A DNA stretch of 36,906 nt, from the NCBI GenBank assembly GCA_025356595.1, contig JANXSQ010000284.1:1-36906 (forward strand), in the 5' to 3' direction. The notes beneath the pieces were generated by a model. It had not been told where the DNA came from. It saw only the letters and a program-made list of their open reading frames with translations, and ran no database searches. Both the position numbers and the translations under genes were made by a program. Source of the DNA: Janthinobacterium sp. (GTDB taxonomy: Bacteria; Pseudomonadota; Gammaproteobacteria; Burkholderiales; Burkholderiaceae_D). The stretch's first letter is position 1; every line of letters begins with the position of its first letter. Shown here piece by piece: positions 7,971 through 18,426 of the stretch.

Positions 7971-9209
7971 ATGGCCGTCAATTCCCCCCATCCCATCGCC
8001 GCAGACTTGCACGCCGTCGCCGGCATCGACATCGGTGTCGCCGAGGCGGGCATCAAGAAACCGAACCGCAAGGATGTGCTGGTCTTGAAGCTGGCGCCGG
8101 AGGCGACGGTGTCGGGCGTGTTCACGCTGAACCGTTTCTGCGCCGCGCCCGTGCAGGTGTGCAAGGCCAACCTGGCGGCCGTGACGGCCGGCGCCGCGCC
8201 GATCCGCGCGCTGCTGGTCAACACCGGCAACGCCAACGCCGGCACCGGCGAATCCGGCCTGGCCGACGCCCACGCCAGTTGCGCCGCCCTGGCCGCGCTG
8301 CTGGATTGCGCGCCCGGCCAGATCCTGCCGTTTTCGACCGGCGTGATCCTTGAGCCGCTGCCGCTGCAGCGCCTGGTGGCCGGCCTGCCGCAGGCCGTCG
8401 CCGCGCTGACGGCGGACAACTGGTTCAACGCCGCCCAAGCCATCATGACCACCGACACGCAGCCGAAGGCGGCCTCGCGCACGGTCATCATCGACGGCCA
8501 CACGGTGACGCTGACCGGCATCAGCAAGGGCGCCGGCATGATCAAGCCGAACATGGCGACCATGCTGGGCTTCCTCGCCTGCGACGCCACGGTGGCCCAG
8601 CCGGTGCTCGACGCGCTGGTCAAGCAGGCCGCCGACAAGTCCTTCAACTGCATCACCATCGACGGCGACACCTCGACCAACGATTCCTTCATGCTCATCG
8701 CCACCGGCGCCGGCACCCTGCGCGTGGATTCCGTCGACAGCCCGCAGTACGCGGCGCTGGCGGCCGCCGTCGGCGAGCTGTCGACCTTCCTGGCGCAAGC
8801 CATCGTGCGCGACGGCGAGGGCGCCACCAAGTTCATGACCGTCACCGTGGAGGACGGCCGCGACGTCGCCGAATGCCGCAAGATCGCCTATTCGATCGCC
8901 CATTCGCCGCTGGTGAAGACGGCCTTCTTCGCCTCCGACCCGAACCTGGGACGCATCCTGTGCGCGATCGGCTACGCCGGCGTGGACGACCTCGACGTCG
9001 GCACCCTGAACCTGTACCTGGACGACGTCTGGGTGGCCAAGAACGGCGGCCGCAACCCCGACTACCAGGAGCAGGACGGCCAGCGCGTGATGCAGCAGAG
9101 CGAGATCACCATCCGCGTCAACCTGGCGCGCGGCGCCGCCACGGCCACCCTGTGGACCTGCGACCTGTCGCACGACTACGTCAGCATCAACGCCGACTAC
9201 CGCTCATGA
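7971..9209 (+). CDS. argJ: Bifunctional ornithine/glutamate N-acetyltransferase ArgJ
   Basis: 412 aa. It recycles acetyl groups from N-acetylornithine to glutamate, and in bifunctional forms also uses acetyl-CoA, in arginine synthesis in the cytoplasm. The self-cleavage motif is present as [16 protein letters not shown], with the nucleophilic Thr at residue 197; cleavage gives alpha and beta chains. Other family blocks are '[13 protein letters not shown]', 'ILPFSTGVI' and '[11 protein letters not shown]'. The C-terminus carries the expected [16 protein letters not shown]. Its stop overlaps the ATG of the next gene (ATGA at 9206-9209), so the DUF815 ATPase and mutT are translationally linked to it. 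Confidence 0.97.
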   Translation: MAVNSPHPIAADLHAVAGIDIGVAEAGIKKPNRKDVLVLKLAPEATVSGVFTLNRFCAAPVQVCKANLAAVTAGAAPIRALLVNTGNANAGTGESGLADAHASCAALAALLDCAPGQILPFSTGVILEPLPLQRLVAGLPQAVAALTADNWFNAAQAIMTTDTQPKAASRTVIIDGHTVTLTGISKGAGMIKPNMATMLGFLACDATVAQPVLDALVKQAADKSFNCITIDGDTSTNDSFMLIATGAGTLRVDSVDSPQYAALAAAVGELSTFLAQAIVRDGEGATKFMTVTVEDGRDVAECRKIAYSIAHSPLVKTAFFASDPNLGRILCAIGYAGVDDLDVGTLNLYLDDVWVAKNGGRNPDYQEQDGQRVMQQSEITIRVNLARGAATATLWTCDLSHDYVSINADYRS

Positions 9210-10084
9210 CGCCACTCGAACAATTCCTGCTGCGCGCCGAGGCGCTGCTGCAGCGCGTCGAGGCGGTGCTGCCGCAGGCGCCGCGCGAGCCGGACTGGAA
9301 GCTCGGCTACGCCTACCGCTGGCGCAAGCGCGGCGGCGGCGGCAACTACCTGCAGGCGGTCGCGCACGTCTCGCAGATCGCCCTCACGGACCTGCACAAC
9401 ATCGCGCCGCAGAAGCTGCAGATCGAGCGCAACACGCGCCAGTTCGTCGCCGGCCGTCCGGCCAACAACGTGCTGCTGACGGGCGCCCGCGGCACCGGCA
9501 AGTCGTCCCTGATCAAGGCGTGCCTGAACCAGTTCGCCGCCGACGGCCTGCGCCTGATCGAGGTCGACAAGGCCGACCTGGCCGAGCTGCCCGACATCGT
9601 CGACCTGGTGGCCGGCCGGCCCGAGCGCTTCATCATCTTCTGCGACGACCTGTCCTTCGAGGAGGGCGAGAGCGGCTACAAGGCGCTCAAGGTGGCGCTC
9701 GACGGCAGCATCTCGGCGCAGTCGGACAATGTGCTCATCTACGCCACCTCGAACCGGCGCCACCTGATGCCGGAGCGGATGTCCGACAACAGCGGCTACC
9801 AGCACGGCGAGGACGGCGACCTGCATCCGGGCGAGACGGTGGAGGAGAAGATTTCGCTCTCGGAGCGCTTCGGCCTGTGGTTGTCCTTCTATCCCTTCAA
9901 GCAGGACGATTACCTGGAGATTGTCGGCCACTGGCTGGCCAGCTTCGGCTGCGACGCGGCGCAGATCGCCAAGGCGCGCGGCGACGCGCTGCGCTGGGCG
10001 CTGCAGCGCGGTTCGCGCTCGGGCCGCGTGGCCTGGCAGTTCGCCAAGGATTTCGCCGGAAAGCTGCCGCATGACGCAGCATAA
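9206..10084 (+). CDS. DUF815 family P-loop ATPase
   Basis: 292 aa. Start at the ATG overlapping the argJ stop. Walker A is GARGTGKSS from residue 93 (Lys99) and an acidic Walker B is [10 protein letters not shown] (Asp147/148), followed by a sensor-like '[16 protein letters not shown]'. This is the AAA+-like fold of the DUF815 family, whose cellular function is unknown to me. A conserved N-terminal region ('[16 protein letters not shown]', '[14 protein letters not shown]') precedes the ATPase core. It overlaps argJ by 4 bp and mutT by 14 bp, so the three form one translationally coupled unit. Membership of the family is well supported; function is not. Confidence 0.88.
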   Translation: MTPLEQFLLRAEALLQRVEAVLPQAPREPDWKLGYAYRWRKRGGGGNYLQAVAHVSQIALTDLHNIAPQKLQIERNTRQFVAGRPANNVLLTGARGTGKSSLIKACLNQFAADGLRLIEVDKADLAELPDIVDLVAGRPERFIIFCDDLSFEEGESGYKALKVALDGSISAQSDNVLIYATSNRRHLMPERMSDNSGYQHGEDGDLHPGETVEEKISLSERFGLWLSFYPFKQDDYLEIVGHWLASFGCDAAQIAKARGDALRWALQRGSRSGRVAWQFAKDFAGKLPHDAA

Positions 10085-10502
10085 GGCGCGGCCGGTGGAT
10101 GTCGCCGTGGGCATCCTGATGAAGCCGAACGGCGATGTGCTGCTGGGCCAGCGCCCGGCCGGCAAGCCCTACGAGGGGTATTGGGAATTCCCCGGCGGGA
10201 AGGTCGAGCCGGGCGAAGCCATCCTGGACGCCCTGAAGCGCGAGTTCGTCGAGGAGCTGGGCCTGCGCATCGTCAGCGCCGAGCCCTGGTGCGGCGTCGA
10301 ATACGTCTATCCGCACGCGCATGTGCGCCTGCATTTCTACATCAGCCGGGACTGGCGCGGCGAGCCGCAGGGCCTGGAGGGTCAGGCCTTCGCCTGGCAG
10401 GGCGCGGTGGGCGTCGAGCCGCTGCTGCCGGCCACCATTCCGCTGCTGGAGTGGTTGGACGTGGTGCGCGGCGAGGCCGTCCGGGACGGATTCAGAGGCT
10501 GA
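10071..10502 (+). CDS. mutT: Nudix hydrolase, MutT (8-oxo-dGTP diphosphatase)
   Basis: 143 aa. It contains a complete Nudix box at residues 43-65 (GKVEPGE, seven residues, then REFVEELGL), the metal-binding site for nucleoside diphosphate hydrolysis. The N-terminal VDVAVGILMKPNGDVLLGQR and the WEFPGGK loop are typical of MutT, which removes oxidised dGTP from the precursor pool. The start ATG (10071) lies 14 bp inside the DUF815 gene, which the coupling explains. It ends the argJ unit, and the next gene is convergent (50 bp away). No clear terminator hairpin separates them. Confidence 0.93.
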   Translation: MTQHKARPVDVAVGILMKPNGDVLLGQRPAGKPYEGYWEFPGGKVEPGEAILDALKREFVEELGLRIVSAEPWCGVEYVYPHAHVRLHFYISRDWRGEPQGLEGQAFAWQGAVGVEPLLPATIPLLEWLDVVRGEAVRDGFRG

Positions 10503-10551
10503 GCGTTTTTCTGGCGTGATGAGCGCGCATGAACGAAAGCCTCCCAGTCTC

Positions 10552-11148
10552 TCAGGAGCCGATGACCTTCGAGTGGGTGGCGCAGATCTGTTCGATCGAT
10601 TTGATGGCGTCCTGCTTGAAGCCGGCGCGCGGGTAGGCGCAGAAGAGCGGGAATTGTTCGCTGCGGCACAGGTCGTGCCACAGGTGTTCCATCTGCGTGG
10701 CCGCCGCGTGCAGGCCCTGGGCCCACAGCAGGGCGACCATTTCGCCGAAGGCGCGCACCTTGCGCTGGCCGGGGCCCTTGGCGCGGCCGAGGATCTCGAG
10801 GATCACGCGGTTGAACAGGCGGTCGTCGGGAAAACCCTGGATGATGAATTGGGCGAGGATTTTTTCGGCGTCCAGGGCGATGTAGCGGTCGTCCGCGGCC
10901 AGCGTCTCGACGTCGACGCCGCGCGCGCGCAGGCGTTGGCCGAGCAGGCCCAGATGGGCGGCGGTGGCGATGGTCACGCAGGACTCGCCGGCCAGCAGGC
11001 CGCGCGCGATGAAGTCCTCCAGGGTGCTCATGAAGACGTCGTTGTCGTCGTAGATTTGCACGAAGTGCTCGCAGGCCGACATTTCGCCCCAAAAGACCTG
11101 GATCGGATGGGCTTCCGAAGTATTTTCTAGGTGCATATGTCCTGCCAT
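10552..11148 (-). CDS. MEDS-domain (DcmR-like) sensory protein
   Basis: About 198 aa from the ATG at 11148, preceded by AGGA seven bases upstream; the frame opens at 11199. Family blocks include 'ACEHFVQIYDDNDVFMSTL', 'FIARGLLAGESCVTIAT', 'RYIALDAEKIL' and 'FPLFCAYPRAGF'. These mark the MEDS (methanogen/methylotroph DcmR sensory) domain, a presumed ligand or redox sensor. Here it stands alone with no HTH, kinase or GGDEF part, so its output is unknown. It lies between mutT and yacG, two conserved convergent blocks. A possible -10 (TATACT, 11216-11211) in the upstream gap would support the downstream start. Confidence 0.82.
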   Translation of the reverse strand: MAGHMHLENTSEAHPIQVFWGEMSACEHFVQIYDDNDVFMSTLEDFIARGLLAGESCVTIATAAHLGLLGQRLRARGVDVETLAADDRYIALDAEKILAQFIIQGFPDDRLFNRVILEILGRAKGPGQRKVRAFGEMVALLWAQGLHAAATQMEHLWHDLCRSEQFPLFCAYPRAGFKQDAIKSIEQICATHSKVIGS

Positions 11149-11269
11149 TCCGGGTTCCTGAGCCACGCCGGACGGAATTGCCGGCGATGGGCGGCGCATG
11201 GCCTGTGCAAAGTATAACTGAGGCGCAGGCCGGAAATGGGAATTATCGCGCCGCCAGGCCGACAGGCCG

Positions 11270-11455
11270 CTAGTGCTGCGCCTGCTCGTCGTCGAGCGGA
11301 TCGTCGAGCGGGTCGACGGCCGGGATGGTGTATTTTTCCTCGGCCCAGGCGCCCAGGTCGATCTGCTTGCAGCGCTCCGAGCAGAAGGGGCGGAACTTGT
11401 TTTTCTCGGTCCACTCGACTTTGGCGGAACAGGTAGGGCAATTAACGACGGTCAT
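11270..11455 (-). CDS. yacG: DNA gyrase inhibitor YacG (zinc protein)
   Basis: 61 aa from the ATG at 11455; an in-frame TTG at 11464 is the alternative. A zinc knuckle is formed by Cys6, Cys9, Cys25 and Cys29 (CPTC, then FCSERC), followed by [13 protein letters not shown]. YacG binds GyrB and blocks DNA binding by gyrase in E. coli. The acidic tail with a repeated DDPLDD matches the usual disordered C-terminus. It follows zapD by 14 bp on the same strand, the standard coaE-zapD-yacG order. Confidence 0.94.
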   Translation of the reverse strand: MTVVNCPTCSAKVEWTEKNKFRPFCSERCKQIDLGAWAEEKYTIPAVDPLDDPLDDEQAQH

Positions 11456-11469
11456 GGCATTCAACAGGA

Positions 11470-12225
11470 TTAGAAATTACAGAGCGTGAGCTCGAACGGG
11501 ACGTCATCTTCCAGCGGCTTCGGTTTCAGGTCGCCGCCCTGGCTGGTGAAGCGCACCCACAGCATGTATTTATTGGCCGAAATCTCGGGGATCGCGCCCA
11601 GGTTCTCGTCCAGCGACAGGCGCAACATCTGGTAGACCTTGCCTTGCAGCATTTGCTGGTAACTGCCGGCGTTGGCGATCATCTTCACCGGAGCGCCGGA
11701 GTCGCGCAGCAGGCGCAGCACCAGGGCCAGGGCGTCGAACAGCGGCGCCAGCGGCGCGAACCAGGCGCCGATGTCGGCGAAGCGCTGCTCGGCGCTGCGT
11801 TTTTGCCAGGCGAAATAGGAGGGCAGGTCGAACTCGCAGGCGCCGCCGGGGATGATGGTGCGCCCGCGTATGCTCATCAGCCATTCATTGTCGCGGATGT
11901 TTTGTCCGGTCTTGCCCTGCGCCGCCACCAGCGCGCCGCTGACGGTGTCGAGCTCGGCGAGGATGGCGTCGAGCATCTCGGCGGCCACGTTCGGGTTCGA
12001 GCGGTAGCCGAGCAGGCTTTGGCGCTGGCGCTCCAGCTCCTGCAGCAAGTCCGATTTCAGGTCGGCGCGGCCGGCCACCTCGAGCATGTCGAAGATGGTG
12101 GAGAGGGCGACGTGGTGTTGCAGCGGATGTTCTTGGTGGACAAAGAACTTGAATTTGTCGTACAGGTCTTCCAGGCGCAACAAAGTTCGTATGCGCTCGT
12201 TGAAAGGATATTCGTAGACAATCAA
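11470..12225 (-). CDS. zapD: Cell division protein ZapD (YacF)
   Basis: 251 aa. ZapD cross-links FtsZ filaments at the division ring. The start [20 protein letters not shown] is the family's usual N-terminus. The start codon is TTG (12225), preceded by GGGA at a good distance; an ATG nearby is out of frame. Further blocks are '[17 protein letters not shown]', '[17 protein letters not shown]' and 'YQMLRLSLD', with the final strand FELTLCNF. It lies between coaE (64 bp upstream) and yacG in the conserved order. The rare start codon may lower expression. Confidence 0.95.
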   Translation of the reverse strand: MIVYEYPFNERIRTLLRLEDLYDKFKFFVHQEHPLQHHVALSTIFDMLEVAGRADLKSDLLQELERQRQSLLGYRSNPNVAAEMLDAILAELDTVSGALVAAQGKTGQNIRDNEWLMSIRGRTIIPGGACEFDLPSYFAWQKRSAEQRFADIGAWFAPLAPLFDALALVLRLLRDSGAPVKMIANAGSYQQMLQGKVYQMLRLSLDENLGAIPEISANKYMLWVRFTSQGGDLKPKPLEDDVPFELTLCNF

Positions 12226-12289
12226 AATAACATCCCTTTAAATATGGACCGGCAAAGAATCTCGTGATTTTGAACCAAGAGTCGATAAA

Positions 12290-12937
12290 TTACAAACGTT
12301 GCGCTGGTATTGTTGCCATTCTTTTGGAAAACGCCAGATATAGGCGGTGCAGGCGCTCGATTTGTGGCTCCAGGGCGGCGATGTCGCCATCGTTGACGAT
12401 GACGTCGTCGGCCGCCGCCAGGCGCGCCGGGCGCGAGGCCTGGGTCGCCATGATGGCCTTCACCTGCGCCTCCGGCAAGCCGTTGCGGGCGACGACGCGG
12501 GCGATCTGCAGGCTTTCCGGACAATCGATGACCAGCACGCGCTCGACCCGTTCGCGCCAGCCGCCCGATTCGACCAGCAGCGGCACGGCGAAGATCACAT
12601 AACTGCCGTCGGCCCGGTCCGCCGCGGCCAGCGTGGCGGCGCGGATGCGCGGATGCAGGATGGCCTCCAGGCGCGCCTTGGCGGCGGGCTCGGAAAACAC
12701 CAGCGCGCGCATGCGCGCCCGGTCGAGGGCGCCGTTGGCGTCGGCGCAGACGGGGCCGAATTCGGCCAGCAGGGCCGGCATCGCCGCGCCGCCCGGGCCC
12801 GTCAGGGCGTGGGCGATCAGGTCGGTGTCGACGACGCTGGCGCCGCGCGCGGCGAACAAGTCGGCCACCGTGCTCTTGCCGCAGCCGATGCCGCCGGTCA
12901 GGCCGACGCTGAAATAGGACGGGTGGGGTGCTTGCAT
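12290..12937 (-). CDS. coaE: Dephospho-CoA kinase
   Basis: About 215 aa. It phosphorylates dephospho-CoA to coenzyme A, the last step of CoA synthesis, in the cytoplasm. Walker A is [12 protein letters not shown] near the N-terminus. The CoA-domain region contains '[16 protein letters not shown]', and '[13 protein letters not shown]' and '[14 protein letters not shown]' follow, typical of CoaE. There are two adjacent ATGs (12940 and 12937); the second is better spaced from GGAAG. It lies 20 bp downstream of pilD and upstream of zapD on the same strand. Confidence 0.95.
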   Translation of the reverse strand: MQAPHPSYFSVGLTGGIGCGKSTVADLFAARGASVVDTDLIAHALTGPGGAAMPALLAEFGPVCADANGALDRARMRALVFSEPAAKARLEAILHPRIRAATLAAADRADGSYVIFAVPLLVESGGWRERVERVLVIDCPESLQIARVVARNGLPEAQVKAIMATQASRPARLAAADDVIVNDGDIAALEPQIERLHRLYLAFSKRMATIPAQRL

Positions 12938-12957
12938 CATGCTTCCGGTGAAACGGC

Positions 12958-13824
12958 TCAGTCCAGCAGGCCGACGGTGAAACGGCCGATCGGCGCGCCG
13001 TACAGCAGCGCGATCAGGCCGGCCGCCGCCAGATACGGCCCGAAGGGAATGGGTTTGTCGCGGCCGCGCTTGGTGAAGACGATCAGGCCGATGCCGACCA
13101 GCGCGCCGACCACCGAGGACAGCAGGATGATGGTCGGCAGCATGGTCCAACCCAGCCAGGCGCCCAGCGCGGCGAGCAGCTTGAAGTCACCATACCCCAT
13201 TCCCTCCTTGCCGGTCGCCAGCTTGAAGCCCCAGTAGATGAGCCACAGCGCCATGTAGCCGACGGCCGCGCCGACGACGGCCTCGTGCAGCGGCACGAAG
13301 GTGCCGTTCAGGTTCACCAGCAGGCCGGCCCACAGCAGCGGGAAGGTCAGGTCGTCGGGCAGCAACTGGGTGTCGGCGTCGATGAAGGTCATGGCCACCA
13401 GGGAGTAGGCGAAAAACAGCGTCGCCAGGCCGGCCCAGCCGCTGCCGAAGTGCCAGATCAGGGCGAACGACAGCAGGCCGGTGAGCGCCTCGACGATGGG
13501 GTAGCGCGGCGAGATCGGCGCCTTGCAGCCGGAGCATCGGCCGCGCAGCGCCAGGTAGCTGAGCACGGGAATGTTTTCAAGCGCCGTGATCTGGTGGCCG
13601 CAGTGCGGGCAGCAGGAGCGCGGCAGCATCAGGTTGAACTTGTCGGTGTGCGGCAGGGCCTGGCCGCTTTCCGAGGCGACGTAATTGTCCGACTCGCGCT
13701 GCATCATCTTCGGCACGCGGTAGATGACGACGTTCAGGAAGCTGCCGAACAGGAGACCGAACAGGGCGGCCACCAGGCTCACCACCAGGTTCGCGGGCGC
13801 GGCGAAGAACAGGGTATCGTGCAT
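12958..13824 (-). CDS. pilD: Type IV prepilin peptidase / N-methyltransferase PilD
   Basis: 288 aa. This polytopic inner-membrane enzyme cleaves prepilin leader peptides and methylates the new N-terminus. The N-terminal [17 protein letters not shown] is followed by two zinc-type CxxC pairs (CPHC and CSGC) flanking '[18 protein letters not shown]'. The aspartyl catalytic residues are in [14 protein letters not shown] and GMGYGDFK (the GxGD signature). About eight membrane segments are visible. In the usual layout pilC would be immediately upstream; here a RES/antitoxin cassette of about 1.4 kb separates them. coaE follows 20 bp later. Confidence 0.97.
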   Translation of the reverse strand: MHDTLFFAAPANLVVSLVAALFGLLFGSFLNVVIYRVPKMMQRESDNYVASESGQALPHTDKFNLMLPRSCCPHCGHQITALENIPVLSYLALRGRCSGCKAPISPRYPIVEALTGLLSFALIWHFGSGWAGLATLFFAYSLVAMTFIDADTQLLPDDLTFPLLWAGLLVNLNGTFVPLHEAVVGAAVGYMALWLIYWGFKLATGKEGMGYGDFKLLAALGAWLGWTMLPTIILLSSVVGALVGIGLIVFTKRGRDKPIPFGPYLAAAGLIALLYGAPIGRFTVGLLD

Positions 13825-13987
13825 GGTATTTTTTTCCGCGGCGGTAGGATGGATCGATGGGCGGGCCCGGCTCAGTCGCGCTGGGCGGGCCGCGCCGTGC
13901 GTGTGCACGCTATTAGAACATCCGCACGAGGGCGGCGTCGAGTTCCGGATGGCAATTTGTGCGAAATGGCGCCGCGCCGCAGGGCGC

Positions 13988-14599
13988 TTAGCGTGGCCGC
14001 ACGACGATCTGATAGCGGCGCAGGAACGCGGGCCAGTCCGCGTGGTCCGGCAGATCGACATCCCTGAATAGCCCGACTTTCGTTTGCGCCCTTTCAAACA
14101 GGGCGACGCACACGCTTGGAAAGTTGTTGCGGGATGGGAAAGAGATGCCATCGTAGGGCAAGCCGTCCGGCGCGTCGTGCGCATGCACCATCGCCGAGAT
14201 GCCCTGCGTGTGGGCATAGCGCCGCGAGCTCAATTGCTGCAGGTTCAGTCCCAGTTGCGTCGCCATCACGGCCGGCGCGCTCAGGTCGGCGAGGCGCAAT
14301 GTGCGCAGCACGCCAACCATGCGCACCAGCCTTTGCGCCACTTCCGTCTTGCTGGTGGCGCGCGCGCCTCTTATCCACGCATGTTGGTGGAACATCGATT
14401 CCATCAGCGCCGTGGCCAGATCGGCGCCCAGATACAGGACGCCGTACAGGCCGGCGGGGTCGTCGTAGCGATGCGCGCCGGCGTGGCCGTAATACAGGGC
14501 CTGATGTCGGTAGGTGATGCGGCTGACGTGCTGCAGTAGGGTCGCCGGCTCGATAGCGAGAACCGGGATGGCCAGCTTAGTCAAGCGCCGCCCCGGCAT
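13988..14599 (-). CDS. RES-domain toxin (NAD+-degrading type)
   Basis: 203 aa. RES-domain toxins of type II toxin-antitoxin systems deplete NAD+. Visible family features are an early Arg (R31 or R44 in 'HRYDDPAG'), the core 'GVLYLGADLATALMES' with Glu67, and 'YDGISFPSRNN' with Ser156, the Ser of the Arg-Glu-Ser set. The ATG at 14599 overlaps the end of the upstream antitoxin gene by 23 bp; an in-frame TTG nearer the antitoxin stop is possible. All three key residue types are present, so the toxin looks intact. It sits in the same orientation as, and within, the pilB-pilC-pilD block. Confidence 0.85.
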   Translation of the reverse strand: MPGRRLTKLAIPVLAIEPATLLQHVSRITYRHQALYYGHAGAHRYDDPAGLYGVLYLGADLATALMESMFHQHAWIRGARATSKTEVAQRLVRMVGVLRTLRLADLSAPAVMATQLGLNLQQLSSRRYAHTQGISAMVHAHDAPDGLPYDGISFPSRNNFPSVCVALFERAQTKVGLFRDVDLPDHADWPAFLRRYQIVVRPR

Positions 14600-15221
14600 G
14601 CACGCCGAGTTCGGCCAGCAGCACGGCCAGCACGCGCGGCAGGCGTTTTTTGTCGCGGATATGCACCGGGCTGACGCCGCCGAGCGCCTCGTTGGCTTCG
14701 ATCAGCATGGAATACAGGGTCCATTCTTCGACGCCGGGCGCCTCGCGCAGCAGGGCCTGGGTGAGTTGCCGGGCCAGCGGGTCGAGCTGGAAATCGGGGA
14801 TGCGCAGGCCGCGTCCGCCTATGCTCAAGGCCAGGCAGCGGCGGGCATGGACGTCGTTGTAAATTTGGGCCCGCGATTTGCCCGCCAGCCGGGCAAACTC
14901 GGCGACGCTGACATTGCCGGGGTCGGCGAACTGTTGCAACATCAGGGCGCGGCCGCGCTGCAACTCGCCCGGGTTCATTTCCCAAGGCGTGGCGCTGACC
15001 AGGCGCGCCGCTTGCGCCGCCAGCAGGGCGGCCACGCCGTCCGCTTGGCCGTCCGGGACGGTGGCGAGCGCCGCCGCACGGCTGCGCTCCTGTATCAACT
15101 CCGCCAGCAGTGCGCGGAAGCCGTCCGGATCGTCTATCGTCGCCACCGCGGCGAAGCGTTGCAATTCCTCACGCGTGATGTCGGCGGCGCGCAAGGCCGG
15201 CGTTTCCTCTTCCCTGATCAT
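14577..15221 (-). CDS. Xre/MbcA/ParS-like antitoxin of the RES cassette
   Basis: 214 aa from the ATG at 15221, which has GGGAG six bases upstream; a GTG at 15242 is the alternative. The middle contains a helix-turn-helix-like 'VSVAEFARLAGKSRAQIYNDV'. The C-terminal half has 'GLRIPDFQLDPLARQL' and 'WTLYSMLIEANEALGGVSPVHI', which match the RES-partner C-terminal domain (MbcA/ParS/Xre, DUF2384-type). It should neutralise the toxin by blocking its active site and autoregulate through its HTH. It is longer than usual because of an ~85-residue N-terminal extension with no recognised domain. It lies 71 bp after the pilC stop. Confidence 0.75.
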   Translation of the reverse strand: MIREEETPALRAADITREELQRFAAVATIDDPDGFRALLAELIQERSRAAALATVPDGQADGVAALLAAQAARLVSATPWEMNPGELQRGRALMLQQFADPGNVSVAEFARLAGKSRAQIYNDVHARRCLALSIGGRGLRIPDFQLDPLARQLTQALLREAPGVEEWTLYSMLIEANEALGGVSPVHIRDKKRLPRVLAVLLAELGVHAGAALD

Positions 15222-15292
15222 GATGCGCTCCCACGTTGTCACGGCACCATTTCAGGCTAGTTCCTGGGCGAGCGTTTGTCAAGTTTGTCAAA

Positions 15293-16516
15293 TCAGACCA
15301 CCGAGCCGAGCTTGAAGATCGGCAAGTACATGGCCACCACCAGGCCGCCGATCAGCACGCCCAGAATCACCATGATCAGCGGTTCCATCAGAGAGGACAG
15401 CGCGGCCACGGCCTCGTCCACCTCCTCCTCGTAGAAGTCGGCCACCTTGCCCAGCATGGCGTCGAGCGAGCCCGATTCCTCGCCGATGGCGACCATCTGC
15501 GTGACCATGTTCGGGAACACGTCGGCGTTCTGCATCGCCACCGTCAGGCTGGTGCCGGTGCTGACCTCGTTCTGGATGCGCCGCGTGGCGTCCAGGTAGA
15601 CGGCGTTGCCGGCCGCGCCGCCCACCGAGTCCAGCGATTCGACCAGCGGCACGCCGGCGGCGAACATGGTGGCCAGCGTGCGCGTCCAGCGCGCGATGGT
15701 GGCCTTGCGGATCACGTCGCCGAAGATGGGCGCCTTCAGCAGCACCACGTCCATGAAGCGCTGCATCTTCAGCGAGCGGCGCCAGGACTGCATGAAGAAA
15801 TAGATGGCGCCGAAGATGCCGCCGAAGATCAGATACCACCACTGCACGAAGAATTCCGACACGGCCATCACGAACAGGGTCGGCGCCGGCAGGGCCGCGC
15901 CGAAGCTCTTGAACACCTCCTTGAAGGCCGGCACCACCCAGATCATGATGACGGCCGTGACGATGAAGGCGATGGCCAGGATGGAGACCGGGTACATCAG
16001 GGCCGACTTGATCTTGGCCTTGATGGCGATGGTCTTTTCCTTGTAGATTGCCAGCCGCGTCAGCAGGTCCTCCAGGATGCCGGCCTGCTCGCCGGCGCCG
16101 ACCAGGTTGCAGAACAGCGGGTCGAAGTAGAGCGGATACTTGCGGAAGGCCTGGTTCAGGCTGGTGCCCGTCTCGATGTCGGCGCGCAGGTCCAGCACCA
16201 GCTTCGACACCGAGGGATTGGAATGGCCCTTGCCGACGATGTCGAAGGACTGCAGCAGCGGCACGCCGGCCTTCATCATCGTCGCCAACTGGCGCGTGAA
16301 CAGGGAAATGTCCTTGTCGGTGATCTTCTTGCCGCTGCGGTAGGCCTTCTTCTTGACTTTGGTGACCATGATGCCCTGGCGGCGCAGGGTGACGTTGACG
16401 ATCGCCTCGCCGCCGGCGCGCAGTTCGCCGCGCACCGTCTTGCCGGATTTGTCCTTGCCCTCCCAGGCGAAGATCGATTCCTTGATCGGGCTGCCCGCCG
16501 CGCGTGATATGGCCAT
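15293..16516 (-). CDS. pilC: Type IV pilus inner-membrane platform protein PilC
   Basis: 407 aa. PilC is the polytopic platform on which the PilB/PilT motors act. Two repeated T2SSF (GspF-type) domains are visible, each with 'FTRQLATMMKAGVPLLQSFD' / 'WTRTLATMFAAGVPLVESLD'-like starts and 'GTSLNQAF' / 'GTSLTVAM' repeats. Membrane segments include 'SILAIAFIVTAVIMIWVVPAF' and the C-terminal 'LIMVILGVLIGGLVVAMYLPIF'. It starts 10 bp after the pilB stop, as expected for a pilBC operon. Confidence 0.97.
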   Translation of the reverse strand: MAISRAAGSPIKESIFAWEGKDKSGKTVRGELRAGGEAIVNVTLRRQGIMVTKVKKKAYRSGKKITDKDISLFTRQLATMMKAGVPLLQSFDIVGKGHSNPSVSKLVLDLRADIETGTSLNQAFRKYPLYFDPLFCNLVGAGEQAGILEDLLTRLAIYKEKTIAIKAKIKSALMYPVSILAIAFIVTAVIMIWVVPAFKEVFKSFGAALPAPTLFVMAVSEFFVQWWYLIFGGIFGAIYFFMQSWRRSLKMQRFMDVVLLKAPIFGDVIRKATIARWTRTLATMFAAGVPLVESLDSVGGAAGNAVYLDATRRIQNEVSTGTSLTVAMQNADVFPNMVTQMVAIGEESGSLDAMLGKVADFYEEEVDEAVAALSSLMEPLIMVILGVLIGGLVVAMYLPIFKLGSVV

Positions 16517-16526
16517 CTTCTATGTC

Positions 16527-18248
<1,722 letters not shown>

Positions 18249-18426
18249 AAAAGGGGGCTGTCAGGAAAACCACGGTTCGGAAAAGGCGGCCGGCGCGCAA
18301 AGCGGCGCGGCGCGCAGATTCCACCGATCATGCCCCCGGGCATCATGTTTGTAAAGCGTTTGTCGCGACGGGGACGCTGCGCAACAACGCAATTGCCAAA
18401 TCGGCACGGCGCCGCGCCGCGCCTCC

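Noticed and set aside
18300-18426. Possible sigma54 promoter for pilB or a terminator (palindrome near ATGCCCCCGGGCAT)
   Set aside because: The TGGCA...TTGC elements are 13 rather than 10 bases apart, and the palindrome lacks a T-tract. No confident call.
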